NCBI GenBank assembly: GCA_019096065.1
Contig: JAGUCH010000003.1
Location: 7,564,001-7,628,000, forward strand
Source: Paracyclopina nana
Taxonomy: Eukaryota; Arthropoda; Copepoda; Cyclopoida; Cyclopettidae
DNA: 64,000 nt
Direction: 5' to 3'
Part shown: positions 44,401 to 56,200 of the stretch, one piece after another
Layout of the letters: every line of letters starts with the position of its first letter
How positions within the stretch are numbered: the stretch's first letter is position 1
The notes under the pieces: generated by a model
What the model was told of the DNA's origin: nothing
What the model saw: only the letters and a program-made list of their open reading frames with translations
Databases searched by the model: none
Translations under genes and position numbers: made by a program

Positions 44401-45910
44401 ACGAAACATGGTATACAATGCCAAACAACGTCGAGGCCTTGAGTTCCTAAGCAAGCCTGGTAGGTAAAAAATGAAGGATCTTGACTTCGTTGTGTACAGT
44501 TGCCTTTTATGTTTTATGAGCAAAAATAGCTTTGAAGGGAAACTTTATGCCTCACTACTTTGTTTGCGTGCATTTTTAGGCATTGCATCCCCATTTCAAA
44601 AGCGGCTTTATATGGAAACTTGGGTGAGTAGTATCATCATTTCTGGGTCCTTTCGGCCTCAGTGTGGTGCCACATCAGTTCAGCTAGGGTGAGAGCTCAG
44701 CTGCTTTTTCAAGAGTGTTGCTGCTGAGGAGCCGGCTTTCACTTCTCCTTCGCCGTCGAAGTATGATTCGGCCTTCAGTTGTGGGAAACAAGTCCAAAGG
44801 TTGGGACAGACCCACAGAGCAGCTCAGTGGTAGCATTACTGTACGAGTGTGTCTCTTGCTTTGGTAGGCCAAATAAGAAGAAAGTTTAGTGTGCGATTCT
44901 TGTGCTTCAGACAAATGCATCAATGCATGGTAAGACAAAACGTTCTCATATCAACGATAATTCAAAGTCAAGGCTTGTTTTTCGCTTGAAACTATTTCGG
45001 CAATAAAATTCAATCAGCAGGCTGAAGTATTTACTGACGTAAGTTTTGTCGCATGAAGAGACACCTTGAAATGCCAAGTCAATTTTAGGAAAGAGAGACT
45101 TCTTTAAAAATATTGTTACATGGAAAGAAGCACCAATTTAACCATTTTATTAAGCAAAAAGTCACTCCTCAATTACGAAGAATCAGCTACAAGAACTTAA
45201 AGATATCTTATAACAGCATATCAACGAAGATCCAATTTTGGTAAATTGAAGAACACATGTCAACTATTAAAAGACTTTTGGCAGGGTCATTATAGCTCAA
45301 AGTTTTGAATAGGAAGCAGTTTTTTTCCACAAGTTTCTTGGAATTAGGAAGTCAAAGTTGGATCATATTTTGCGCTTGTTCGCGATTATGTCAGAAAATG
45401 ATGGATTAAGATAAAAAGTGATGAAGTTTAGCCCTGTTTTTTTGCTTAGTGGTGTAAGCGAAAAGCGCCCCGCGGTGAACGCGTTTGAATTTTACCGCCG
45501 AGTGCATATAAACAACCTTAACGCCACACTGCACTGCGCTGAGAAGTCAGATCACATTACTATCCTCATCAATCTGTTTGTGCACGTCATTCCAAAGAGG
45601 AAACGTAAACATTGCACGCATATCACACTTTCAAGTGCTATTAATTTGCGGTAATCGTCAAGTGGCTTTTTGGACTAGCTTCAAAACAAGTAATGAGACG
45701 GTTGACATCAATTCAAAAAATCCTCTACCCGAGCTGAAAAAATAGTATGTCGTCTTTTGATGCAGGGAAAATCACCAATTGAATAATGCATGATGCTTAC
45801 ATCGAATAGTATTATGCTCTTTGATAGATGGGGGGCCACCATAGCTGGCTGGTGGGAAAATGCTCAGTGTTATATGGTGCTATATGTATATGGCTTAATA
45901 AGAAAGTAGC

Positions 45911-46135
45911 TCAATCCTCCTCATCCAGCCAGAGCTGAATCAATAGGAGAAAATTGACTCTTAATGCTACGAAAAAGCAATTGCGATTATCCTCAAAAGC
46001 CCCAAATGCTGCTGTAACTGCAAGAGTGTCTCTTTCTGCTGTTGCTCTTCTTGAATGTTGTGTATACACCAAGTCAATCTGATCCTCGCCCCGAAATACA
46101 ACACCTGCACCAGCACAATTTTCTAGATTGGCCAT
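45911..46135 (-). CDS. Small ORF candidate, unrecognised
   Basis: The ATG has a strong context (ACAACGATGG) and opens 74 codons to a TGA. The peptide begins MANLENCAGAGVVFRGEDQ and has a hydrophobic stretch (FFVALRVNFLLLIQLWL) before an acidic end. No introns, family or neighbours support it. It may be a fragment of an old element or chance. Confidence 0.2.
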   Translation of the reverse strand: MANLENCAGAGVVFRGEDQIDLVYTQHSRRATAERDTLAVTAAFGAFEDNRNCFFVALRVNFLLLIQLWLDEED

Positions 46136-47349
46136 CGTTGTAGCAGGTATCCAATAAGGAATATGCTGCTGTGTTGTATTTGCGCTCGTTTGCTTACTTC
46201 CAAACTGTACATGAAGGCTACTAATTACCTTGATTTTTGTAATACTAGCAAAAAATCAACTAATATACAATTCATAGTGCAACAACCTTAAAAAATGGCC
46301 CCGCCTCGTCCAAACGCTGTGGCAAGTTGACCAAGAACTTTTACAATAAACTCAGTGAAGTTTGTGGCGGTCATACAAATCTTTTGGTAGCTAGCTGGGT
46401 TTGACAACACAATCCAGAAACTGCCACAACTTTCCTGATCAGCCAAATTGCCTTAAATCGTAGATCCTCTGTGTACTATATAGTGCTATGGCACTTTTCA
46501 CATTCTTTGTGTCATTCCATCTAGTTGGAAGTTTAGAATTGGGCTTTTCAAAATGCTTCCACTTGTCTAGATGCACAACACCTGTCGTCTTTTCAAGCTG
46601 CACGGACTAGAGCAGAGAAGGATGCTTTGCTTTCTTTTTTCGGAAATATAATACTATATTTGTAGCATGCATTAAAAAGCCAACTGTTAATGGACAGCAC
46701 TTACGTATTCAACAAGGCAAACGTGGAAAAACCTTTGCTCTAGGAGAAGAGAACGAAAAATAATACTGTGTATAAGGAGAAGATAACAGCATTAACATAT
46801 TTTTCTTATTTGTAAGATACACTATGCTCCCATGCGCTATTTGGGGAACACTGTGGCTAAAAGCTCGATCTGTCATCAAGAGAGTGAATCAAAAATGCAT
46901 GAGCCTCAAAGCCAGCCAACAAAGACAGCTAATTCCCTTCTATTCATGATGGCAAAGCTGCTTCTCCTGCCTTTTTTCTTTCGAAGATCTCATCTACTTT
47001 TCATTATCAGTAATAGCAAACACTTCCCAATCGAGAAAGTTCAAAACTTTGACTATAACTGACAATTTAAAATGCTTGGTCATCTAAAATGCAAGAGAAG
47101 GCTAAGATAAGAATAACCTTTGGAGATAAGGGCCACCATGTATTTCTCTACATTTTAGAGCAAAGAACCAATGTTGCACTGTCCTAAAATGCAGCCCCTG
47201 CTTTAATTTTGATGGGATGCACTGAGTCACAATTTTGGCAGCTTTAAAAGCGCGCGCAGGAGAGAAACCATTAAAATGGATGCTGCTACGATTCAGGCCA
47301 TCATATCATTCCAAATTAAATTTTGAGTTCTTCAAGAACAGAGCAGGAG

Positions 47350-47547
47350 TCAACCTAAGCGCACATTTTTTCTCATTTGACGTTCAAAATCTTGTGGGGT
47401 CTGATTCTCCTCCTTCTTGCTGGGATCTTCATCATCATTTCTAAGAAGTTTTCGAAAGCGAGGTTGGCTGGAAAAACTTCTGTCTTCCTCCATGAAGAGG
47501 CAAATATGGCATTTGATGTTGCCAGCTGCCACCATGATGCCTGAGGT
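47350..47547 (-). CDS. Small terminal-exon candidate, unrecognised
   Basis: A good acceptor (TTTTTTGCTAAACCTCAG) is followed by an ATG six bases in and 61 codons to a TGA. The peptide has a KCHICLFMEED start and a strongly charged second half (RNDDEDPSKKEENQTPQDF). Charge and acceptor suggest a real exon, but no upstream exon or polyadenylation signal was found. Confidence 0.25.
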   Translation of the reverse strand, partial: TSGIMVAAGNIKCHICLFMEEDRSFSSQPRFRKLLRNDDEDPSKKEENQTPQDFERQMRKNVRLG

Positions 47548-49682
47548 TTAGCAAAAAATGTACGGGCTCATCAAATGCCAACATTCTTAAAATTCTTCAC
47601 ATGCTCAACAATACAACTTTGACGCAATCGAGGTAAACTTTCGATGCACAGCGATGATTGAATTAGATTGGCCTTTGAGTAAGACAAATATGATGTAATA
47701 AATTGAAACGAATATTAGGGCGAGGCAATATTTTCTTTCCTGGGCTTTGAATGTCATCAATCACTAGCTATGGGATTTATGACAAAAGTTTTGCATAAAA
47801 ACCTGGCCAGCCTTTTCACCGCTACTGGAATTCAAAAACTTCATTGTTCAGTTAATCCAGCTAAGCTCATTTTTCCAAAATATTTCCTATTACAATAACC
47901 GAGCTCTCATTGCAAATATCAAGGCTGGCAACATGCAAAGCAGCAGCCATTTAAAAAAGTGCCTATGGCATAGTTTTTTAAGGCCTCCGGAATCGTATTT
48001 TTTTGTGGTGCTTTCGCTCAGTGCCAAGTAAATATAATTTTTTGCTGTAGTCATGATTGTGTGTACCACTCGTTTTACTTAAAGGGGGAGAAAAAAGGCT
48101 TGTTTCTTCTTGGAGACCACCAAATATGTCATATTTTCTATGGCCGTGAGTGATTGAGCCATTTTTTGACAATATTTATGGTCTAGTAAGCCAACCGCGA
48201 CGAGCGTTAGCAGTCGTCAGACAACAGTGATTATTAGCTACAATGCATAACACAAATGGTCTTTCTCATATTACTGGTTTCCAATAACTATCCCTTCTTT
48301 CAGCAGAGCTGACCTTTAAAATAGGTTTATCCCTTTTTAAGCAATTCTTCAAAGGCTAAGGTGCTACTAAGTTTAGCTCAATGGTGACTTCTTAGGGTCA
48401 TTGATAATTGCCTAAAGCGAAAGTGATCGTAAAAAAGCTGTAATTGCCATCTCATAGGAGCAGCTCACCTCCACCACGCCTTCCAGCTTTCTCGAATGCA
48501 AGCTTGTGTAATCCAAGAACTCCTAGCAAATATCACACTTGCAGCAGAAAGGGCCTAGGACATTTAGGAAGCATCCGAGTGAAAGTTGCTAGAACTACTA
48601 CTGCGATGCTTTAATAAGAATGTGAAAAAAGAAAACAAACCCACACGTTTCCCTATGAGAAATCGAAACGTTCAAATGTAGACCATTTTCCACCATCATT
48701 AAAGTAGGTGAATTGTGAAAAAAGTGCCAAGAAAAATCCAAGGAATTGGCAGATTTCCTATTTCACAAGAATTATTGAGACTTTTACTGCCTCAATTCTC
48801 TTTGTTCCACTCTATCTGATTTTTCACTACCTTCCTCTAACCACCAACAGCAATCTAATCAATTCTCTCAGAAATTGATTTGAGGCTTATGGACCAGATA
48901 GCAAAAGTGAGAAAAACAAGGCTATCCATGTATGTAATGATTTTGCCACAAGCTACATGAAGCAAAAATTAAAAACTGTAAACTTATTATTAAGATCATA
49001 ATTAAAATTGAGGGGCATAAATGACCTAACGATTTTTTTTTAGCCCATTCTAAACCAAGACTAACCCAATTTAGGGTGCCTTTTTTAAGGCAAATAGGGG
49101 GTTTAGTTTGAGGGGAAAATGCACATGTTTAGGTTATGTAAGCAATACTTTGACACTAAACAGAAGCACTTCCCAACAAATACAAAGTACTTTCGTGACA
49201 CAGTCAATACCGGAGGTGTGGCTTAACTTGTTCCGAGAATGTTAGGAAAACTGACTTACTTTTCGGATGCAAGAGAAGACGTTATTGCAGAGCAAATGCG
49301 GCAAAGTCGAAATCGGGTGAAGATATCCAATTTGGCCAAAATCCCATTATAAAGTTTCTAGCATGATCTTCATCTTGGAGTCCTAATCCAAATCGGAATT
49401 GATTCTTGAAATTTGAGCCTCATAAAATTAAGCCATCAATGTTGCAGTCCGCTTCCATTGCACCGAGGCTACCACAATTTTTCTTCCGATTTCTGAGCTC
49501 AATCGTCAAAGTTTGGTGACTTTGGACTGGCAGGACTTGTGAATTTGTTATGAATCATGTTAGATCGTGATCAAGTCGAGTGAGTAATGACTCGAATCTC
49601 GAATGATAAACAACTAGATTTAGGCGTCCACAATGTGGACAGCAGGGAGCGGGCGTTTTTGAAAGTAGACCTGGCCTTAGCT

Positions 49683-49881
49683 TTAGATAGCATCTAACAA
49701 AAACTCGCATTTTAATTCAGTACCAGATTGGCAGATTCCCATTCAAGCTAAGATCAATATAAACAAAGATCTGTATGCCAGTTTAGCACTATTTGAGCCA
49801 TTCACCTCTATAAAGTCAGTAGCCTTGCAATGTAATTATGGTGGGCAAGCACTTCTCCCCAGTCCCCCAAAAAATTAGTAC
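49683..49881. repeat. Direct repeat unit A-B, copy 1
   Basis: Block A (49683-49777, TTAGATAGCATCTAAC to GATCTGTAT) and block B (49778-49881, CAGTTTAGCACTATTTGA to CCCCCAAAAAATTA) are adjacent here. Both recur downstream at 49914-50000 and 50352-50440. Confidence 0.65.
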
Positions 49882-49913
49882 TCAGCATTTCCCGTCACAC
49901 ATTAGTTCAGTGG

Positions 49914-50440
49914 TTAGATAGCATCTAACAAAAATCCATATTTTAATTCAGTACCAGTTTCCCATTGAAGCGAAGATCATAATAAACAAAGATCTGTATA
50001 AGCCAAAGGCGTAAAGTCACTAGATTTCATGCGCCATCTAGCGCAGCAACTTTGCCTAGTACATTTGACATGGCTACACTACAAAGGCAAAAAAAGGGCT
50101 ATTTTTGGCTTTAGGTGCACTAATTCTAATGATTAAACTGCACCCTTTCAAGCCATAAAACCATATGTAGCTCACGCAAATTTCCAAGCTTTTCATAGCT
50201 GAAACAAAATTTTTCGAGCCTGGCTCTACCGATTAGCCAATCAAATTGCCACCCTTAGTCACATGACAAGTTTAACGCGCGACAGTTGCTCCAAACATAC
50301 TTGCCCAAAAAGCGCCATCTAGCGAAAAAGTTTGTCCCTCCATTGCTTATAACAGTTTAGCACTATTTGAACCATTCATCTCTACTGGTAATTACGGTTG
50401 CACGGTTGGCAATCACTTCTCCCCGGACCCCCCAAAAATT
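49914..50440. repeat. Direct repeat unit A-B, copy 2, interrupted by an insertion
   Basis: Block A recurs at 49914-50000 and block B at 50352-50440. The 347 bp between them is absent from copy 1. Allowing for substitutions and small gaps, the two copies are clearly homologous. Confidence 0.65.
50001..50347. mobile_element. 347-bp insertion inside a repeat, flanked by TATA
   Basis: Comparison with the uninterrupted copy at 49683-49881 defines both ends. TATA flanks it at 49997-50000 and 50348-50351, consistent with a target-site duplication. The termini (AGCCAAAGGCG / reverse complement AGCAATGGAGGG) are weakly inverted. Two direct copies of GCGCCATCTAGCG lie near the ends (50031 and 50312). 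No ORF. Confidence 0.55.
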
Positions 50441-50781
50441 AAAAAAACTAGCGCTATTTTCGTCGCTAAGATGCTCTCTTAAAAGGAAGCTGAAAATTGG
50501 TGGCAAAATGAGGCGGAATTTCTTATGAGCTATGATGCGCGTGAAAACGGTTTTTTGAACCACCGTACTGCGCCAGATTATCATAAGTGACTTATTTAGA
50601 CTAAACATTGCCTAAAAAGACTTCGTAGAAGAAATAATGACATTTCATTCCTAAATTGCAGTCAGTATGCAACTTGTCAACCGCTAACTTCTATTGATGA
50701 GATCAATTTTCATTGGGCCCTTATTCTCAAATCTGATTGGTTCCGTCAATTTTTGCCTTTTGACCGTGTCAGAATGATTTG

Positions 50782-50814
50782 TGGGAGCGAGCGCGCTACG
50801 CGCGCCCGCTCCCA
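50782..50814. repeat. GC-rich hairpin
   Basis: TGGGAGCGAGCGCGC, loop TAC, GCGCGCCCGCTCCCA: a 15-bp stem with a single mismatch, in AT-rich surroundings. No run of T follows, so it does not look like a simple terminator. Confidence 0.7.
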
Positions 50815-51156
50815 ATAAATGAAAGGTGTGATCGAAAATTAAGACCAATCCTTCATTTTTGGACTTAAATAGGTTACACATCGCATTATTTGTCAATGAC
50901 TTGGCTGTTTTTTTTTATCGTAGATCATTCCTAAGACAAAATTAGTATGTTTTAAATGGATGACTAATATTTGAAATATTTAGGAAAAGTGATCAAATAG
51001 AACGCACTTGTGCCTTAAGAATTGTATCCCGAACCATTTAACGAGTTTTTGTAAAAAAAGTACGGAATCAAAACAAAGTCGCGTTGCAAACTAAATCATC
51101 GCTCGTCAGCCAAGCGTAACTTAGCTCAAGTCGAAAAACGCTTACTTGCACTGAAA

Positions 51157-51349
51157 ATGGAGCCGATCAAATTGAACAAGGCTTCAAATTGCGACCAAGG
51201 CCGTGCTAAAATCGGCACCAAATCTACACAAGTACGCTTGGGAGAAAATTATCTCGCTAACCATACAATGGCGTACATTGTTATCAAAACCGATCGTGCT
51301 AGGCTTGATATTGGATCGAGGCCGCAAGGAAACATTTCCGAGACGAATG
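51157..51349 (+). CDS. Orphan first exon resembling the N-terminus of an Argonaute-family protein
   Basis: The ATG has a strong context (TGAAAATGG) and opens a CpG-rich exon that ends at an AAT|GTGAGA donor (the frame itself continues to 51396). The peptide RAKIGTKSTQVRLGENYL fits the pattern that opens the Argonaute N domain (GT, four residues, hydrophobic, basic, Leu, two residues, Asn, aromatic). It is followed by a beta-like stretch (MAYIVIKTDRARLDI). I found no PAZ or PIWI segments on this strand downstream, so it is either a gene with long introns, a stray duplicated exon or a false match. Confidence 0.3.
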
Positions 51350-51774
51350 TGAGAAAACTCAATTTTTTCACACAAAAAAAGGTACCCATATTTTGAGCTT
51401 ACATTTCCATTTCAATACGCGCAACTTTTGGGTAATAGTCTACCTTGTAGCCTTTTTTCAAGCAGCTGCTGGCTAGAAAATTGAATCAGCAAATAGAATG
51501 ATATGAAAGTGGAAACCCTGAGATAAAAGGTCAGTTGAAGGTAGAAGACTCTTCATAAAATCTGGCATGCAATTTTCGGCGCTTTTTCTGGCCTCAAGGA
51601 ATGCTAGAAGAAGGCTTTTATATGCAGAGGTGAAAGCTAGTCTTTGAAGGTTGCCCGGCAACCGATCTGCGTGAACCAGCCTCTTTTAAGGTGCTTTTCT
51701 CCCGCAGTGCATACATATCAGGATTGAAAGAAAAAAATCCATCTCCTCCCTGAAGAATTCATCACCTACCTACC

Positions 51775-52211
51775 TACTATATCCTGGTCCTGATTTCATT
51801 ATTGAAGCTTTCTCTCCTTCTCTCGATATGATATCCCCTCGGACCTAGTGCTACTATGGTATACAGTTTTGAGCCTTCTCTTTGCATCTCCATACTATAT
51901 AACACTATCCCTTCTTCCTTTTCATCTGGGCACTGAAACAACTCTTTTAAATCGACCATTGCTGGCTCACCATAAATCGTTCGTGAACTGCAGTCAGTGG
52001 AAAGGACTTAATGAAATGATTGAGCCGAGAACTTGGGTGATAAATTCTGGTGAAGCTCCCTTTGAATCGGTTTGGCAATGTTTTCCGAATCCCTTCTTCT
52101 TCCTGATCCTGGCTCAAACCATTCATTCTCATTCCTCTCTTCTGAGATGGGCTTCACATCCTTTTGTTCACCAGATAGTAGCTGCTTCTTCCAATGAGTA
52201 ATAGATTAGCT
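51775..52211 (-). pseudogene. Broken protein-like frame, unrecognised
   Basis: One minus-strand frame reads about 140 codons of charged, protein-like sequence (EQKDVKPISEERNENEWF, then LKELFQCPDEKEEGIVLYS) with a single internal TAA (near 52012). A good acceptor (TTTCCACTGACTGCAG) follows that stop closely. It could be two parts of a spliced gene or a decayed copy. I recognise no family. Confidence 0.25.
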
Positions 52212-52718
52212 TTCCTCTTATCCAAATACCGATTTAGACCCATAGTGTTGTTGGCTGAACTAGATTCTTAGAAACTTCCTTCCGTTTACCCTAACTTTGG
52301 CCTGGCCTGTCAATACTTTGGTGAAGAATGGCCAATTTTGATACCAGTCTCATGGGCCTCGAAGAGATGACTTTCACTCTCCAGCCTTTTATTTTTAAAA
52401 CTATCCCCATGTTTCAGCTTTGTTGGAACAAAGAAAGGCCAGTGAGGCCTACTTTATTAGCTGCTAGAATATTCATCAAAATGATGGTGGGGCCCACATC
52501 ATCGTGGATCTCGAGTGTATTCTAACAACTCCAAAGCCCAAAAGTTAATCATCAAGCTTCAAGAATACGCTTCGTCAGCGCTTCATTAAAAATTCAGCCT
52601 CTCTAATTATGAGTCATCCCATTAAAAACCAGCTATAACCACATAGTTGTGTAAGTGTAGTGCCAATTTGTATTGATTTGCTGTAGCCTAAATCACCTTC
52701 AATGATTTACCTTCTTAC

Positions 52719-52855
52719 CTCAATCTATCTTTGCCCCACACTCGCATGGCTCTCGCATATTTGGAACAATAGGGGGAATTACACAGGCTACCTTCCCCCT
52801 GCACAACAATGCAGTCCAGACACACTTTTGCTGCCGAACAATCAGTGGCTGATAC
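52719..52855 (-). CDS. Candidate internal exon with CX2CX9CX4C motif
   Basis: The segment is bounded by a good acceptor (GTTCTTTGCAG) and donor (TTGAG|GTAAGA) and is open for 45 codons. It has four Cys in the spacing CLDC...CNSPYC, which matches the C-terminal CysB cluster of B-family DNA polymerases such as delta and zeta. No CysA partner or polymerase motifs were found nearby, and two other frames are also open, so this may be chance. Confidence 0.2.
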
Positions 52856-53299
52856 CTGCAAAGAACTCTCGATATTAGGCTCAGTGGCTTGAAAAAGTGC
52901 CTTTATACTGGCAAGCTACTGCATAGGAACCAATACATTGGAGAAGTGGAAAAACATTTATGGGTGTAAGCATTCATATATCCATTAGTTAAAATGTGAA
53001 GCCTTCTCTTTGGTCTTGCAAGTTTTGGCTGAACTTTCCTCATAACTTGATAAGAGGATTGTTCTTTCGAGCTTTTGTCCCCTAAAAGCCGAGTAGCCTG
53101 ATTTAATTTCCGTTCGAGGCGTGTAGTCCTATGCTGTATCGAGTCCGTCGCGTGGACTTTCTTCACGAATCTTCCAATAATCTCATAGCTTAAGCGGTAA
53201 TAAAGATGCGCGCCCTTGTGGATGTGTATGGCTAGGACAGGTGGCAGAAGCAAGGTTAATTGCATTTTTTCCTGGTCGGTATGAGATCAATAAAGTTCC

Positions 53300-56200
53300 T
53301 TTTGTTCTCTGATCAACTCGAGATGAGTGTTTACCCTGGCAGAAATGCCAGAATGTTGTAGCAATGACCAATTCCCAAAGCTGCCAAGGCTCAGAAGATG
53401 TGCTGACTCGACCATATTTGGACACATGAGCTTAATGAACAAGTCATTTCTTCCATATGATAAAGAAGAAAGTCTTTCTGTCCAGCAAGGGCTAATAAGG
53501 TCAAGAATCATAAAGCCCAAAAGCTCTCACAAGGAGTGCTTTTGATGCAATATATGGGTTTTTGTGTGCTCGTAAAACTGCATGGTGATACAGGGTAGCC
53601 TTAGTAAGCAGTTTTTTGTATGTAAGGTGAGAAGTGTGGAAGTGGATTTTGGCGTCTTGTATACTGTATAGTATGCTGTGTCTTTCGGTTGGTGTAACAA
53701 TCTCCTAGCTGCTTATTATTAGTGTCCAATAGACGAGCAAGATGCTCGCACGAGAGAAAATGCAATACTACCATTACTAGTACACAACCTTGTTACAGCC
53801 AACGCCATTTTTCACACCTTCAATGTCGGTTTTGCTAGAAGTAGGAAAAAAGCCCTTGGCTATTTTGAGATGAGACAGACAAACATAAGCAGCTTTGCTG
53901 GGATGCCAATTGGCATACCAAGTATTTCAGATGATTTATGAGGGCATTTCCTTGCTTGCTATTCGGAATTGAACCTGCATGATTTACTTCGCCAGACTGA
54001 CTGGTTGGTTTTCTATGAATATCAGATTTGAGGCTAGAGTTTCTTATCACGGGGAAATAATAAGTACATGTGAAAACTGAAAGGAAGATAACCAATGGTA
54101 GCTACGGAACATTTCTCATCAAAAACTGTAGCAGTTGGGCTAGGTGTACCTTGCCAGTGTAGCAGGCATTTTTCATGCATAATTTATTGTCATAATAAGG
54201 AGATCAGGCTAATGCGCAAGCCACAAAATGGAGCATCATCATCATCTAATTTTTCCATCTCATCTTCATGTCACGGTCTGCTGGTATGAACAAGAGATGC
54301 CTCTCTCTCTCCCTCACCATCAGAAAAAGGCACCTCGATATTCATGAGAAGATGCATCGGAAAAGAGACCTCAATCATTGGGTATAACCTATAATTGAAT
54401 GGTGAACAGACAAGTTTTCAGTGGACAGGCTACTATAAAATGTAGTCTTATATGCCTAAGAAGCGAAGTAAGCCATCTTCGGGCTTTATACAGTGTTGGC
54501 CTTGATCTATCTTCTCATGCAGAAGAAAGTTGGTGGCATATATACTGCTATATAAGTTTAATGTAACTTGGGGAGAGCATCATAGCTGTGACACTTCTCC
54601 ATTACCTAAAACTTGTAGCTCAGCCTCTTCATGGTAAAGTAATTGGCAGCTACAAGAGGACTTGTACTGATATGTCTTTAATGAGAAAAGGACTCAGCTG
54701 CAAAGATCACGAAAAATTCCCCCACTTACAGTTGTAATTTCCATCAAATAGACTTGACACAAAGTTTGACACGCCACCAGCGTTGATCGTTAAGCTCATT
54801 ACATTGTAGCAATGCGCAGTATATAGAGTACTTCAGCTGGATTGAAAAGAAAAAGCCTCACAGAATAGTCATGCTATAATATTTTACTTCCAATTCCATG
54901 GCTACGTGGAAATGACAGTTTTCTTCACTTTTCAGCTCTGGATCTCCTGTTTACCTTGATTGGTGCTCAGCCGAAGCAACCACCACGTGCCACCTTAGAG
55001 TAGCCAAGTTTTCTGGCAAAAGGCAAGCCCAGGATCCCAGTTGAGAAAGCTAAACACACAATGGATCCTCACATAAGAAAAGAAGTCAGTCTGGACAGCA
55101 AAGGTAAGAAAGATTGATGACAACCACGGTCAATTTCTTGACGACAAACTGAATCTCTTGGTAAGTGATCCTACTCAAAGGGCAGCAAAAGTAGCTGCAG
55201 AAATAATTAATAGCGTCATCAAACGAGGAACGAGCTAGCTCGCAGGCTGCTTGTTTAAAGTTACATGGCTCTTTTTTGCTTCAGTTTTTCTTGCGGCCTT
55301 TTAAGGCCACCAGCTCGCGCATAAGATACTACAGTGGCCATGTTGACAGCTCTGTGATCAAACAGGCTTTAATTTAGCTTTGCTGAGTAAACACAAGTTT
55401 CTTCTGGTCGACCTTCAGCCTTGGAGGGAGAAAAGGTTTTGTGTTGCGAGGAGAAAACGAAGACAATAGTCGACTACGACCTGGGCACGGTCAATTTTTG
55501 TAGTAGCATAGAAGAACCAAAGAAACAGGCTCTCTAAAGCAAGAAATACACACTCTCTCCTGAGGAGAAGGCTTTTTCCTTCTCTATATCTGAAAGTGAA
55601 AAAGAGCACCGAAAGAGATATTCCAGCTGCCTTGTTTTCAGGTGCATGGGAGTGGGTGACCAATTTTTTTGAATGTTCGCACATAAAAGCAACGAAGTCT
55701 AAGCTAGGATAAGAAAGCCATCTTCCTCTACTCCTTCCCTTTTCTTGGCATAGGAAATGCACAGTTGTTGAAAGGGGAAAATTCAAAACTTTCTTCTTCT
55801 TCACTTTTTGTGCCTTGTGCACCTCAGTCCTGCTGATGGTGGCGGTGGTCGTTTTTTTGGAGTTGGTTCCCTATTCTACTGGTTTATTACGCTAAGCTAC
55901 TTTAATAACTCATTTTTCGAAAGGGCTGGCTACTCTACGCTATTTTTCCCAGGAGGCTCGAGGAGTCATAAATTCATTAAGCTAATTTGGAAATAAAAAG
56001 CAGGCGGGTGGTATTGATTAATGTTGCAATAGTGTCACGATTACCTCATATTTTTAGCTGTATTGCTTGTTTTAATAGTTACACAGTTGCTTTCCATGTT
56101 TGCTTCAATTCTTATGCGCCTTTATGAGCAATTTGTCTTTGTCAAAAAACACAACCTGTGCTAAATCGTTGACAATAGAGTTCAGCTCTCCATTACACTA

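Larger units (their letters stand above)
41470..49680. other. Gene-poor spacer
   Basis: No gene is firmly supported in about 8 kb. Two small minus-strand frames (45911-46135 and 47350-47547) are reported separately as weak candidates. Other frames are short and lack splice context. Confidence 0.4.

Noticed and set aside
53183-53520. Minus-strand frames as REV3-like polymerase exons upstream of the Cys cluster
   Set aside because: No polymerase motif or CysA cluster could be read in any frame, and the peptide does not align with the family beyond a few residues.
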